DNA from: Mycobacterium sp. 1554424.7
GTDB lineage: Bacteria; Actinomycetota; Actinomycetes; Mycobacteriales; Mycobacteriaceae
Reading direction: 5' to 3'
NCBI RefSeq assembly: GCF_001665295.1
Contig: NZ_LZSE01000009.1
Location: forward strand, 186,001-250,000
DNA length: 64,000 bases
Shown here: positions 21,038-34,162 of the stretch, piece after piece
Position numbering within the stretch: position 1 is the first letter of the stretch
Layout of the letters: each line of letters starts with the position of its first letter
Position numbers and translations under genes: made by a program
The notes under the pieces: generated by a model
Databases searched by the model: none
What the model saw: the letters and a program-made list of their open reading frames with translations, nothing else
What the model was told of the DNA's origin: nothing

Positions 21038-22164
21038 CGACCGCTGGCCGCCACGGTCTGCATCACCGGGGGAACCGAATGACCTTGCTGCGGAACGGCA
21101 TTCACCTGCGGCAGGGCCACCGTCTGCAGGATCCGGTTGATGACGATCTCCGGCGAGATCTCGTCGGCCAGCGCGTCATAGGTGAGGATCAACCGGTGCC
21201 GCAGCACGTCGGGAATGACCTCCACGACGTCTTGGGGGATCACGTAGTCGCGGCCCCGCACCAGCGCCAGCGAGCGGGCGCCGGCGATGATGCCCAGCGA
21301 CGCGCGCGGTGACGCGCCGAACGAGACCCAGGTCTTGACGTCGTTCATGCCGAGCTGCTCGGGGTTGCGGGTGGCGGTGACGACGCGCACCACGTAGTCG
21401 ACCAGCGCGTGGTGGACGAAGACGTTGGAGGCGATGTCCTGCAGCCGGAGCAGGTCGCCGGTGTTGAGGATCTGCTTGGGCACCGGCGGCTTGACGCCCA
21501 TCCGGTAGATGATCTCCCGCTCCTCCTCCGGCGACGGGTAGCCGACGTTGATCTTGAACAGGAAGCGGTCGCGCTGGGCCTCGGGGAGCGGGTAGACGCC
21601 CTCGTGCTCGATCGGGTTCTGGGTGGCCATCACCAGGAACGGGTTGGGCAGCGGGAAGGTCTTGCCGCCGATCGACACGTGGCGTTCCTGCATGACCTCC
21701 AGCAGCGCCGACTGCACCTTGGCCGGCGCGCGGTTGATCTCGTCGGCGAGCAGGAAGTTGACCACGACCGGGCCGAGCTCGGTGTCGAACTCCTCCTTGC
21801 CCTGCCGGTAGATGCGGGTACCGATGATGTCGGTGGGCACCAGGTCGGGGGTGAACTGGATGCGGGCGAACGTCCCGCCGACCACGCGCGCGAAGGTCTC
21901 CACGGCCAACGTCTTGGCCACGCCGGGCACACCCTCGAGCAGGACGTGCCCCTTGGACAGCAGGCCCACCAACATCCGCTCCACGAGCTGGTCCTGCCCG
22001 ACGATGATCCGTTTGACCTCGAAGATGGCCCGTTCCAGCGTGTGGACCTCGGCGGCGAGCCCGTTGCCGCCACCGGGAGGCGCTTCGTGGGCCGGAGGGC
22101 CGGAAGGCCCACCCTGGCCCGGGTAACTGCTGGCGCCCGGGGGCGGCCCACCTGCTGATGTCAT
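21034..22164 (-). CDS. moxR1: MoxR1 AAA+ ATPase
   Basis: A 376-residue AAA+ ATPase. ATG at 22164 was taken; a TTG one codon upstream is possible. A Pro/Gly-rich N-terminus precedes the core with Walker A EGVPGVAKT, Walker B LLADEINRAP, sensor 1 MATQNPIEHEG and arginine-finger region LPEAQRDRFLFK. MoxR proteins act with VWA partners in maturation of protein complexes. It is the first gene of the moxR1-Rv1480-Rv1481 set, downstream of the RipA/RipB genes, a conserved link to cell-wall hydrolase function. Confidence 0.95.
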   Translation of the reverse strand: MTSAGGPPPGASSYPGQGGPSGPPAHEAPPGGGNGLAAEVHTLERAIFEVKRIIVGQDQLVERMLVGLLSKGHVLLEGVPGVAKTLAVETFARVVGGTFARIQFTPDLVPTDIIGTRIYRQGKEEFDTELGPVVVNFLLADEINRAPAKVQSALLEVMQERHVSIGGKTFPLPNPFLVMATQNPIEHEGVYPLPEAQRDRFLFKINVGYPSPEEEREIIYRMGVKPPVPKQILNTGDLLRLQDIASNVFVHHALVDYVVRVVTATRNPEQLGMNDVKTWVSFGASPRASLGIIAGARSLALVRGRDYVIPQDVVEVIPDVLRHRLILTYDALADEISPEIVINRILQTVALPQVNAVPQQGHSVPPVMQTVAASGR

Positions 22165-22274
22165 CAAGAACCCTCCACGCTCAAACGGACACGACTGCCG
22201 GGCAGCGACGTGCCCTGGACCAACTATTCCAGGCCTGCCGGTATACGTCGACGCTCGCCCAGCCTGGCCTGCGA

Positions 22275-23000
22275 TCAGTACTCGATGATCCTAGTCAGGA
22301 ACGGCGTCATGCCGGGCTTGCGCACCGGGCTGACGGTGACCTTGCCGGCGAGGCTGGATGCCTCCAGCATCTGGCCGTTGCCGAGGTACATGGTGACGTG
22401 CTGGCCGCCGTTCGGACCATAGAAGATGAGGTCGCCGCGCCTGGCCTGGTCCGGGGGAATGTGGCGGCCGGCGTTGTACTGGTCGCCGGAGAACCGGGGG
22501 ATCAGTACGCCGACACCGGCGAAGCCGTAGCGCATCAGCCCCGAGCAGTCGAAGCCGTTGATGTTGGCCCCGTCGCCGACGCCCTTGCTGGGCCCGTCCA
22601 GCGATCCGCCGCCCCACGAGTACGGAACGCCCATCTGCGAACCCATCCGCTTGATCACGTACTCGATGGCCTGCCGGCCGTAGACGCGCGGGATCTTTCC
22701 GCCGGGGTTGGTCGGGGGCGCAGCGCTGGGAGCGGGATCGCCGCCGAGGTTGATCCCGAGCCCGCCGAGGAATTGCTTGCCCAGGTCCAGCGTGGTCTGG
22801 GTGGCTTGCGCGGTGGCCTGCAGCGAGGCGTTGGCGACGGCGAGCGGATCGCCCGGCGCGCCGGCGCTGATGGTGGCCGGCAGGGTGGGATCCCATTGCC
22901 CGGGGTCGGCGGTGGCGGGGCTGGCCACAGACAACATCAGCCCGGTCACCAGTGTGGTGATCCAGGCAAGGCTGATCAGGCGAAACCGCTTGCGGCGCAT
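22275..23000 (-). CDS. ripB: NlpC/P60 peptidoglycan endopeptidase RipB
   Basis: A 241-residue secreted protein with ATG at 23000 and RBS GAGGAGCT. The signal peptide is residues 1-34 (MRRKRFRLISLAWITT, then ATADPGQW). The C-terminal NlpC/P60 domain has GVPYSWGGGS, the catalytic Cys in NGFDCSGLMRYGF and the His in GQHVTMYLGNG. It cleaves the D-Glu-mDAP bond in peptidoglycan stems. Unlike RipA it has no long coiled-coil autoinhibitory N-terminus. It lies 14 bases downstream of ripA and is likely cotranscribed. Confidence 0.95.
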   Translation of the reverse strand: MRRKRFRLISLAWITTLVTGLMLSVASPATADPGQWDPTLPATISAGAPGDPLAVANASLQATAQATQTTLDLGKQFLGGLGINLGGDPAPSAAPPTNPGGKIPRVYGRQAIEYVIKRMGSQMGVPYSWGGGSLDGPSKGVGDGANINGFDCSGLMRYGFAGVGVLIPRFSGDQYNAGRHIPPDQARRGDLIFYGPNGGQHVTMYLGNGQMLEASSLAGKVTVSPVRKPGMTPFLTRIIEY

Positions 23001-23014
23001 AGCTCCTCGTTCAG

Positions 23015-24448
23015 TCACCATTCGATGTAGCGGATCACGTACGGCGTCATCCCGCTGGTGCGCACGGGCGCGACGCGAACCTTCAATCCGATGTCGGGTG
23101 CCTCGAGCATCTGGCCGTCGCCGAGGTAGATCGTCACGTGCTGGCTGCCGCCCGGTCCGTAGAAGATGACGTCGCCGCGGCGCATCTGCGCCGACGGGAT
23201 CTTGCGGCCCAGGTTGTACTGCGAACCGGAGTAGTGCGGCAGCTTGATGCCCACGCCGGCGAACGAGTACAGGACCAGACCCGAACAGTCGAAGCCGGTG
23301 ATGCCGGCGCCGGAGTCGATGCCCTTGCTGGGCCCCGCCGCGTTGCCGCCACCCCACGAATACGGCACCCCGATCTGCGACATACCGCGCCGGATCACGT
23401 ACTCGGTGGCCTGCCGCCCGTACACCCGGGGGATGCGTCCGGCCGTGCCGCCGGGGGCCGCGTTGGTGATGCCGGTGTCGTCGGGCTTGAGGATGCCCAG
23501 CTGCTGCAGGAAGCTCCGGCCCATGCCGGCGGTGACCTGGGTCGACGTGGCCGAGATGCCCAGCACCTGGTTGATGACGGCGATCGGGTCACCGGGGACG
23601 TTGGCGCTGGGCACCGCCGGGAGCGTCGGGTCCCACAGGCCGTCCCACCGGCGCCCCCCGGACGGCGGGGCACCGGCCGGTGACCCGGGATCCCACCGGT
23701 CGCCCGACAGCGGGACGGCGGGCCCGCCGTGCCCCGCGGCCCATTGGAGCTTGGCGGCCTCGAGTTTCGCCTGGGCCTCGTCGCGCTCGGCGGCCAGGCG
23801 GGAGGCCTGCTCGCGTTGCTCGCTGAACTTGCGCTTGGAATCGGTCAGCGCCGCCACCGCGGCGTCCTGGCTGGCCTTGGCGTCGGCGGCGGCCTTGTCG
23901 GCCTTCTGCTTGGCCAGCCGCGCGCCCGACTCCTTGTTCACCTGCTCGGTCCGGGCCCGCTGCAGCTTGTCCATCACCGCCTGGGAACTCGCGGTCAGGG
24001 TCTCCGCGGCGCTTTGCGTCGCGATGATGTCCTCGGGGCTGGTCGCGGTCAGGTAGCTGCCCGACGGCCCGTTCATATAGGTGGCCGCCGCGAAGGTGTT
24101 GAACCGGTGCTGGGCGGCGGCGATCGCGGCGTTGGCGTCCTTGACCGCCTGCTGGCTGGACTCGACGTCGTGTTCGGCGGCGGTCGCGTTGTCGCGCGCG
24201 GTCTCGACGTCGACGAGGGCCTTGTTGACGCTTTCCTGCTCGGTCTGGATTTCGGCGGTCAGGTCTTCCAGGCGCTGGTTGGCCTTGGCGACGTTCGCAA
24301 TCAGCGCGGCCATGCCGTCGGCGCCGGGATCGGCGTCCGCCAGGCCCGGGGTGCACATCAGCATCGCCGCGCTCAGGACCGAGGGAACGACCGGCCGGAG
24401 CAGCCTGACGGCCGGTCGCGCAGAGGATCCCCAGCGCGTACGTCTCAT
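23015..24448 (-). CDS. ripA: NlpC/P60 peptidoglycan endopeptidase RipA
   Basis: A 477-residue secreted cell-separation hydrolase. ATG at 24448 has AGGAGA 8 bases upstream. A signal peptide of about 40 residues ends ADADPG. An N-terminal coiled coil (about residues 45-235, Ala/Glu/Lys-rich) provides the inhibitory arm, followed by a Pro/Gly linker and the NlpC/P60 domain (about 350-477). The catalytic Cys is in TGFDCSGLVLYSF and the His in SQHVTIYLGDG. It interacts with resuscitation-promoting factors in M. tuberculosis. Its upstream region holds several GTCACA motifs (see regulatory entry). Confidence 0.96.
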   Translation of the reverse strand: MRRTRWGSSARPAVRLLRPVVPSVLSAAMLMCTPGLADADPGADGMAALIANVAKANQRLEDLTAEIQTEQESVNKALVDVETARDNATAAEHDVESSQQAVKDANAAIAAAQHRFNTFAAATYMNGPSGSYLTATSPEDIIATQSAAETLTASSQAVMDKLQRARTEQVNKESGARLAKQKADKAAADAKASQDAAVAALTDSKRKFSEQREQASRLAAERDEAQAKLEAAKLQWAAGHGGPAVPLSGDRWDPGSPAGAPPSGGRRWDGLWDPTLPAVPSANVPGDPIAVINQVLGISATSTQVTAGMGRSFLQQLGILKPDDTGITNAAPGGTAGRIPRVYGRQATEYVIRRGMSQIGVPYSWGGGNAAGPSKGIDSGAGITGFDCSGLVLYSFAGVGIKLPHYSGSQYNLGRKIPSAQMRRGDVIFYGPGGSQHVTIYLGDGQMLEAPDIGLKVRVAPVRTSGMTPYVIRYIEW

Positions 24449-24543
24449 TCGACAGGTCTCCTACGGCTCAACGCGGACGGGCGGCGCCAGGCACTGCCTT
24501 TCTGAAAACGCCACAAATAACACGAGCACCATTTGCACCGTAC

Positions 24544-24607
24544 GTCACATATGACGCGGTGGAAACGTTAGTCACAAACTGCACTCTTGACGTGCGTTTA
24601 ATGTGAC
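24544..24607. promoter_or_regulatory. ripA upstream region with GTCACA/TGTGAC motifs
   Basis: GTCACA occurs at 24544-24549 and 24571-24576, and TGTGAC at 24602-24607. The first sits in CGTCACATATGACG, a CGTCA-N4-TGACG palindrome. From memory, MtrA binds GTCACA-type direct repeats and controls ripA in M. tuberculosis, so MtrA sites are plausible. The rest of 24449-24698 shows no gene. Confidence 0.35.
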
Positions 24608-24698
24608 CGAACGGTTATCTGCGGAGTTTGCCGCCGGGAATCGCGGGCGAGGGCCCGCTGAGCCAGCCCGGGCTGAATGCGCGTGTCAGGCGCCGTTA

Positions 24699-25238
24699 CT
24701 AGGCGTTATCGGGCGCTTCGGTGCTGCTCTCCGGCGCCCCGGCCGGCGTTGCTGCGCGTTTGGCCCGCAACTGCAGGAACCGGGTGCCGGCGGCCGCCGC
24801 GAAGACGGCGATCAGGAGGAAGATGGTCAGGCCGGTCCAGGGGAATTCGGGCGAGTTCAGCTCGTGCAGGAAATGCTGCGCCGAGACCACCGGGTTACCC
24901 GTCTTGGCGTTGTCCTCGCCGGCCTCGAGCGTGACCCGTGGGAACTGCGTGCTGTAGGTGCCGACGTAACTAGGGCTGAGCGTCAGGACGGTGGCGTCGT
25001 GGTAGTCGGCGCCGACGACGGTGGAGATGTCGCGCAGCGGGGTGTCGTTCGGCGGGTTGTGGTCGAGCAGCACGATCTTGAGGTTGATGCCGTCGGCGTG
25101 CGCCTGGTTGACGATGTCGAGCAACCCGGGCATGGCCGCCGGTGACGCGCTGACGCCGTTGACGGCGACCTGGGCCTTGATCGCGGTCATGTCGACATCC
25201 ACCGGAATGTAGAGCGGCAGAAAGGAGTGCCCGGTCAT
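24699..25238 (-). CDS. Rv1476-family membrane protein
   Basis: A 179-residue protein with ATG at 25238; a GTG two codons upstream and an ATG at 25277 are alternatives. The N-terminal extracytoplasmic-looking domain (LPLYIPVDVDMTAIKAQVAV, then NLKIVLLDHNPPNDTPLRDI and TVLTLSPSYVGTYS) resembles the TPM-like fold of the Rv1476 family. A single membrane segment follows near residues 134-154 (WTGLTIFLLIAVFAAAAGTR), with a short charged tail. Located just upstream of ripA and divergent from acn, as in M. tuberculosis. Function unknown. Confidence 0.88.
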   Translation of the reverse strand: MTGHSFLPLYIPVDVDMTAIKAQVAVNGVSASPAAMPGLLDIVNQAHADGINLKIVLLDHNPPNDTPLRDISTVVGADYHDATVLTLSPSYVGTYSTQFPRVTLEAGEDNAKTGNPVVSAQHFLHELNSPEFPWTGLTIFLLIAVFAAAAGTRFLQLRAKRAATPAGAPESSTEAPDNA

Positions 25239-25340
25239 GCCGACACTGTAGTGGGGCGCTCGGCGCGGATTGGGCACCGCTGGGGGTTTAAACGCGCGCC
25301 GGACGCGACAAGACTGGGCCTACGGGGACCCGCCGTAATA

Positions 25341-25356
25341 CAGGACAAGCGTACTG
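25341..25356. promoter_or_regulatory. AcnR-type operator upstream of acn
   Basis: CAGGACAAGCGTACTG matches at every fixed position the motif CAGNAC-N3-CGTACTG that I recall as the AcnR (TetR-type) operator of corynebacterial acn promoters. It lies 65-80 bases upstream of the acn GTG, and the acnR gene follows acn. Confidence 0.7.
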
Positions 25357-25420
25357 TTAAGGTAGAACCGCACCGCCGACACGGCCCGTCGGCGGAAGAA
25401 CTTAATCCTTGGGAGTTGAA

Positions 25421-28234
<2,814 letters not shown>

Positions 28235-28245
28235 CGCGGGCCGCC

Positions 28246-28827
28246 GTGCCAAAAGTCAGCGAGGACCATCTGGCGGCTCGCCGCCGCCAGATCCTCGACG
28301 GTGCCCGCCACTGCTTCGCCGAATACGGCTACGACAAGGCCACTGTGCGCCGGCTGGAGAAGGCGATCGGGATGTCGCGCGGCGCGATCTTCCATCACTT
28401 CCGCGACAAGGACGCGCTGTTCTTCGCGCTGGCGCACGAGGACGCCGAGCGGATGGCCGACGTGGCGGCGCGCGAGGGCCTGATCCAGGTGATGCGCGAC
28501 ATGCTCGCCGCGCCCGACCAATTCGACTGGCTCGCGACCCGGTTGGAGATCGCGCGCAAGCTGCGCAACGACCCCGTGTTCAGCCAGGGCTGGGCCGATC
28601 GCTCGGCGGAACTGGCGGCGGCGACGACCGATCGGCTGCGCCGGCAGAAGGAAGCGCACCGGGTGCGCGACGACGTCCCCGGCGACGTCCTGCAGTGCTA
28701 CCTAGAGTTGGTCCTCGACGGCCTGGTGGCCCGGCTGGCGTCGGGCGAGGATCCGCGCCGGCTGTCCGCGGTGCTCGACCTGGTGGAAAAGTCGGTGCGG
28801 CGCAAGGACTCTGGGGCGCAAGCGTAA
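28246..28827 (+). CDS. acnR: TetR-family repressor of aconitase (AcnR-like)
   Basis: A 193-residue TetR regulator with GTG at 28246. The N-terminal HTH is ATVRRLEKAIGMSRGAIFHH at about residues 31-50. The C-terminal ligand domain contains DWLATRLEIARKLRNDPVFS and LQCYLELVLDGLVARLASG. It lies directly after acn, and a CAGNAC-N3-CGTACTG operator lies before acn, which is the conserved corynebacterial and mycobacterial arrangement (Rv1474c). Its TAA stop (28825-28827) is embedded in palindromic repeat copy 3. Confidence 0.9.
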   Translation: MPKVSEDHLAARRRQILDGARHCFAEYGYDKATVRRLEKAIGMSRGAIFHHFRDKDALFFALAHEDAERMADVAAREGLIQVMRDMLAAPDQFDWLATRLEIARKLRNDPVFSQGWADRSAELAAATTDRLRRQKEAHRVRDDVPGDVLQCYLELVLDGLVARLASGEDPRRLSAVLDLVEKSVRRKDSGAQA

Positions 28828-28879
28828 CGCCACTGCGAATGAGGGGGGACGTAATTTCGCAGTGACGCTACGCTCGCGC
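28816..28879. repeat. Interspersed palindromic repeat, copy 3 (candidate bidirectional terminator)
   Basis: Arms of 24 bases (28816-28839 and 28856-28879) pair with three mismatches: GCGCAAGCGTAACGCCACTG on the left and TTCGCAGTGACGCTACGCTC on the right. It sits between the convergent acnR and the small HTH gene and overlaps both gene ends. Confidence 0.75.
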
Positions 28880-29074
28880 GGTCTGGCGCCGAGCCGACGT
28901 GTGGTTGGGGCCGCCGCGGCCGCGCAACGTGGTGCCGGACTCGAGCAGCATGCTGTGCACTGCTCCGTACGACCTGCCGGTGGTGGCCACCAGGTTGCGG
29001 ATGCTGGCGCCGCCCTCGTAGGCGTTGCGCAGTTCGTGCAGCATCTGCTCGCGCGTCTTCTTCGGCTTTCTCAC
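28868..29074 (-). CDS. Small helix-turn-helix protein (Rv1473A-like)
   Basis: A 68-residue basic protein. I chose GTG at 29074; a TTG at 29086, which is preceded by GGAGGG, would add four residues. The sequence has EGGASIRNLVATTGRSYGAV, which reads as an HTH with a helix-turn and recognition helix. The lead KPKKTREQMLHELR is basic. It corresponds to Rv1473A, annotated as a possible transcriptional regulator. It lies upstream of nothing on its own strand except palindromic repeat copy 3, and downstream of the ABC-F gene. Its target is unknown. Confidence 0.8.
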   Translation of the reverse strand: MRKPKKTREQMLHELRNAYEGGASIRNLVATTGRSYGAVHSMLLESGTTLRGRGGPNHTSARRQTARA

Positions 29075-29170
29075 TGAGGTCTTCAAGGTCCCTCCAAGCT
29101 CTGGGCTCGATCCCCAAGCACATAGAGTAGGAAGCCGTCGTCGGCCGCGGGCCGATTTGGCCGAAAGAAA

Positions 29171-30799
<1,629 letters not shown>

Positions 30800-30828
30800 A
30801 TCTACTCCTGTACTCCCCGGTATTTGGG

Positions 30829-31638
30829 CTATTTCTCGTCGGTGAACACCGGCGGCCGTTTCTCCGCGCGCGCGGCAACCGCTTCTTCGAAGTTGGCGGT
30901 GAGCAGGCGGACGAAGAGCTGTCCTAGGCCTTCGGCTTGCATGTGCCCTTCCAGGCTACCGGCGTCCAGTCCACTCCACAGCGTGCGCTTGGTCAACTCG
31001 GTTCCCGGTCGCGAGAACGCCGCTATCCGCGCGGCGATCGCGTAGCAGGTGTCCAGCAGCTGGGCCTCGGGCACCTGACACGACACCAGCCCGATGCGCT
31101 CGGCCTCCTCGGCGCTGACGTCGCGGCCGGTCAACATGATCTCGAACGCGCGCGACGACCCGATCGCCCTGGGCAGCAGGTAGGAGAGGCCCAGTTCGCT
31201 GGCGGTCAGGCCGTTGTTGATGCCCGCGGCCCGGAAGTAGGCGCTGGTGGACGCCACCCGGATGTCGGCGGCGAGCGCCAGGCACAGACCGCCACCGATG
31301 GCGGGGCCGTTGACCGCGGCGATCACCGGCTGGTGTAACCGCCGCAGCCCCAGGATCACGTCGTCGAGCAGTTCCATGGAGCGCAGCGCGTACGTCGGGC
31401 GCGTCAACCCGGCGACGTGCGGCACCGTGCCCGCGGACTTGTGATCGGCGCCCGAGGAGAACCCTCGGCCCGCCCCGGTCAGCACCACGACGCGCACCGA
31501 GTTGTCGTAGGTGACCTTCTCCAGGGCCTCTTTGAGCGGCACCATGACGTCGAAGGCCATGGAGTTCATCCGTTCGGGCCGATTGAGGGTTATCAGCGCG
31601 ACACCGGGCCGCGGTTGCTCTACCAGTACCAAGCTCAC
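30829..31638 (-). CDS. echA12: Enoyl-CoA hydratase/isomerase family protein EchA12
   Basis: A 269-residue crotonase-fold protein with GTG at 31638. The oxyanion-hole blocks are GRGFSSGADHKSAG and PVIAAVNGPAIGGGLCLALA, followed by ADIRVASTSAYFRAAG. The C-terminal helical region is complete. It likely hydrates or isomerises enoyl-CoA in fatty acid oxidation; the exact substrate is unknown. As in M. tuberculosis it precedes the ABC-F gene. The GAP-family gene lies upstream with a 27-base gap. Confidence 0.92.
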   Translation of the reverse strand: MSLVLVEQPRPGVALITLNRPERMNSMAFDVMVPLKEALEKVTYDNSVRVVVLTGAGRGFSSGADHKSAGTVPHVAGLTRPTYALRSMELLDDVILGLRRLHQPVIAAVNGPAIGGGLCLALAADIRVASTSAYFRAAGINNGLTASELGLSYLLPRAIGSSRAFEIMLTGRDVSAEEAERIGLVSCQVPEAQLLDTCYAIAARIAAFSRPGTELTKRTLWSGLDAGSLEGHMQAEGLGQLFVRLLTANFEEAVAARAEKRPPVFTDEK

Positions 31639-31665
31639 CCGTGAAAGGTAGCGGAAAGCCCAGGC

Positions 31666-32379
31666 TCAGACGTGGCCCATGCCGGTGGTCATCAGGAAAA
31701 CCCCCAGCGCGGCCACGACGATTCCGAGGACCGCCCGCCTGCGGGCTTGCACCCAGTCGTGCACCCGGGACATCATCGCCCCGGTCCGCTCCGGCGCAAC
31801 CATTTGGCAGATCAGCGGGACCTCGGCAAACGCGAGGCCAATCAGCGTGTACGCGGCGGCCGCGGTGACCTGGGCGCCCAGGGCGGCCCCGGAGGCAAGG
31901 ATCACGGTGAGCGCCGCCAGGTAGCGGAAATCGGTCGTGATACCCACCCCGACGAGGAAGGTGATCCACGGCGGGCCGGCCTGCAGCGCCTGCAGGGCCC
32001 GCGTCGACAATCGTGAGATCGCCGTGGGTTCGGCCTGGCCCACGGGCGCCCCGGCGGGCACCGCCACGGGTCGGCGCAGCGAAAAGCCGACCGCGATCGC
32101 CGCGGCGAGCAGCAGCGCGAGCACGCCCATCGCGATCTGGATCTGTCCGGCCGTCGAGCTCGAGGTGGCAATCTCCACCCGATCCATCACCCCGAGGACG
32201 ACGTCGTGCAGCCCGACGAGCGCGCCTAACGCCAGGACGACGCCGACCGCCACCCCGCCCAGCCACAACGCGACCAGATGAAGCACGGGCCGTCGCCGCG
32301 AAAACAGCAGCAGGGCGATCCCTATTCGCCCCGGATCCACTCCGGCGACCAGCGCCAACGCCAGCACCGTGCCCCACAT
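31666..32379 (-). CDS. GAP-family (Sap-like) integral membrane protein, candidate lipid-export accessory
   Basis: A 237-residue protein with about six membrane segments, starting MWGTVLALALVAGVDPGRIG, the characteristic N-terminus of the GAP (glycopeptidolipid- or sulfolipid-addressing) family. Such proteins assist MmpL-type export of glycolipids to the mycobacterial surface. It is divergent from a PapA-like acyltransferase, and papA and GAP genes recur together in glycolipid loci. No mmpL gene is present in the window. Lipid cargo unknown. Confidence 0.85.
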   Translation of the reverse strand: MWGTVLALALVAGVDPGRIGIALLLFSRRRPVLHLVALWLGGVAVGVVLALGALVGLHDVVLGVMDRVEIATSSSTAGQIQIAMGVLALLLAAAIAVGFSLRRPVAVPAGAPVGQAEPTAISRLSTRALQALQAGPPWITFLVGVGITTDFRYLAALTVILASGAALGAQVTAAAAYTLIGLAFAEVPLICQMVAPERTGAMMSRVHDWVQARRRAVLGIVVAALGVFLMTTGMGHV

Positions 32380-32719
32380 GGGCGCGACTTTACCGCCCGG
32401 GGGCGGGGTCGCGTCCGCACTTCCGGACGATTGAGCGGCGGCCGCGGGTCCGGGTTTCGGTACGCGACCGTACGTTAAATGTCGTTCAAACGCCCCGCGA
32501 CGGTTGGTTTGGTCTGCTATCTTTAGCCACCATTGGGCGCGTGTCAGCTACGGCCCGTTCGGACGTCTTGCGCGGGCGACAGTAGCAGGAGCGTTGGCGC
32601 TCAAATGTGCTGTCCCGTAATAGGATCCGACCGATGGAGGCAGGAACGCCGTTCGGCAAAGCAATGGTAGAGCTATGAATCCGCTGTGTCCAGGCGATGA
32701 AGCAGACTAGGGAGGGAAT
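32380..32719. other. Divergent intergenic region between GAP and PapA genes
   Basis: 340 bases without a convincing gene, lower in GC than the flanks. It must hold the promoters of both genes. A short palindrome GTACG-N4-CGTAC is at 32460-32473. An RBS AGGGAGGGA precedes the GTG at 32720. No RNA gene or repeat was recognised. Confidence 0.6.
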
Positions 32720-34162
32720 GTGTTCATCCCAGGGGAAGAAGCGTTCGGGGCCGTTCATGATTGGCTGCCGGACCCGGGGTCGGTTGTGTGCTGGCATCCT
32801 TCGCCGGCCACGCTCACCAAGGTCCGAGGGGCACCCATAAGCGCTGTCCCGGCCAGCCACCAACAAGCCCGCCACCTGCGTAATTTCGTCGACCACGCGG
32901 GCCGTGGGGTCGATATGTCGAGGCTGTGCATCGGCAGCTGGGACATGCCGGGCCGGTGCGACATCCGGGTCCTGACGTACGTCCTCAACGCGCACCTGCG
33001 GCGGCACGACACGTATCACAGTTGGTTCGAATTTGCCGACGGCGACCGGATACTGCGGCACACGGTCCCCAATCCGGCCGATATTAAATGCGTTCCGGTC
33101 AAGCACGACGAGATGACGCCCGAGGATTTTCGCGAGCACATCGTGGCCACCCCGAGCCCGTTGGAGTGGGATTGCTTCCGCTTTGCCGTAATTCAGCGCG
33201 CGGACCATTTCACCTTCTGCTTTTCCATCGACCATCTCTACATCGACGCGCAGTTTCTCGGTGCGATGCGCATGGAGCTTTATCTGATGTACACGTCCCT
33301 GCTCGCCGGCGGGGCGCCGCCGGCCCTTCCGGCCCCGGGCAGCTACGAGAAATACTGTGTCCAGCAACACGAGTACACGTCGGCCCTGACCCTGGACTCT
33401 CCGCAGGTGCAGGCCTGGGTCGACTTTTTCGAACAGAATGACGGCACCCTTCCGGAATGCCCCGTTTCGCTGGGCGACGGGTCGGGGGCCTGCGACCTGA
33501 TGTTCGTCCGGCTGATGGACGAACGACAGACGGCCGATTTCGAATCCGCTTGCATCGACGCGGGCGGCCGTTTCAGCGGCGGCGTGTTCGCCTCCGCCGC
33601 CCTCGCCCAATACGAATTGACCGGTGCCGAAACGTATTACGGGCTGGTGGCGTGCGACACCCGCAGCTCTCGTGAGGAGTTTCTGACGGTCGGGTGGTTC
33701 ACCGGCTTTGTCCCGATCACCATCCCCATCGGCTCGTCATCGTTCGGTGCCGCCGTGCGGACCGCGCAGCAGTCGTTCGATTCGGGCAAGGCCCTGGCGA
33801 ACGTGCCGTTTGCTCGCGTGCTGGAGCTGGCGCCGTGGCTGAACATGCCGCAGGGGCGCGTTCCCCTGCTGTTCCACCTCGACGCCAGCAGCCCTCCCCT
33901 TTCCACCATCGTCAAGGCGGATTGGGGCGGCTCCAACATCAAGATCCATCACGACGGCGGGGTTCCGGTTCGATTCGATCTGCGCGTGAACCGGTATGAG
34001 AACGAAACGCATGCCATGGTGTTTTTCCCCGACAACCCGGTCGCCCGCGAATCGGTCACCCGGTACCTCGAGACGCTGAAATCCATTTATCTGCGCGTCG
34101 CCGAGGGCCGCGGTGGGGCGCCGCTGTGGGGTGCCGCCGCGCTGGAGCGGCAACTGGTTTAG
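32720..34162 (+). CDS. PapA-like acyltransferase (condensation-domain family)
   Basis: A 480-residue protein with GTG at 32720. It has the acyltransferase catalytic motif HxxxD as HLYID (H172 to D176) within FSIDHLYIDAQFLGAM, and the later block TVGWFTGFVPITIPIG typical of PapA proteins. Polyketide-associated acyltransferases transfer acyl chains from CoA or PKS donors to trehalose, glycopeptidolipid sugars or diols. No polyketide synthase is adjacent, so the donor is unknown. Base composition is less GC-rich than its neighbours, and the gene interrupts the echA12-thioredoxin synteny of M. tuberculosis, suggesting acquisition. The TAG stop overlaps the convergent thioredoxin stop. Confidence 0.88.
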   Translation: MFIPGEEAFGAVHDWLPDPGSVVCWHPSPATLTKVRGAPISAVPASHQQARHLRNFVDHAGRGVDMSRLCIGSWDMPGRCDIRVLTYVLNAHLRRHDTYHSWFEFADGDRILRHTVPNPADIKCVPVKHDEMTPEDFREHIVATPSPLEWDCFRFAVIQRADHFTFCFSIDHLYIDAQFLGAMRMELYLMYTSLLAGGAPPALPAPGSYEKYCVQQHEYTSALTLDSPQVQAWVDFFEQNDGTLPECPVSLGDGSGACDLMFVRLMDERQTADFESACIDAGGRFSGGVFASAALAQYELTGAETYYGLVACDTRSSREEFLTVGWFTGFVPITIPIGSSSFGAAVRTAQQSFDSGKALANVPFARVLELAPWLNMPQGRVPLLFHLDASSPPLSTIVKADWGGSNIKIHHDGGVPVRFDLRVNRYENETHAMVFFPDNPVARESVTRYLETLKSIYLRVAEGRGGAPLWGAAALERQLV

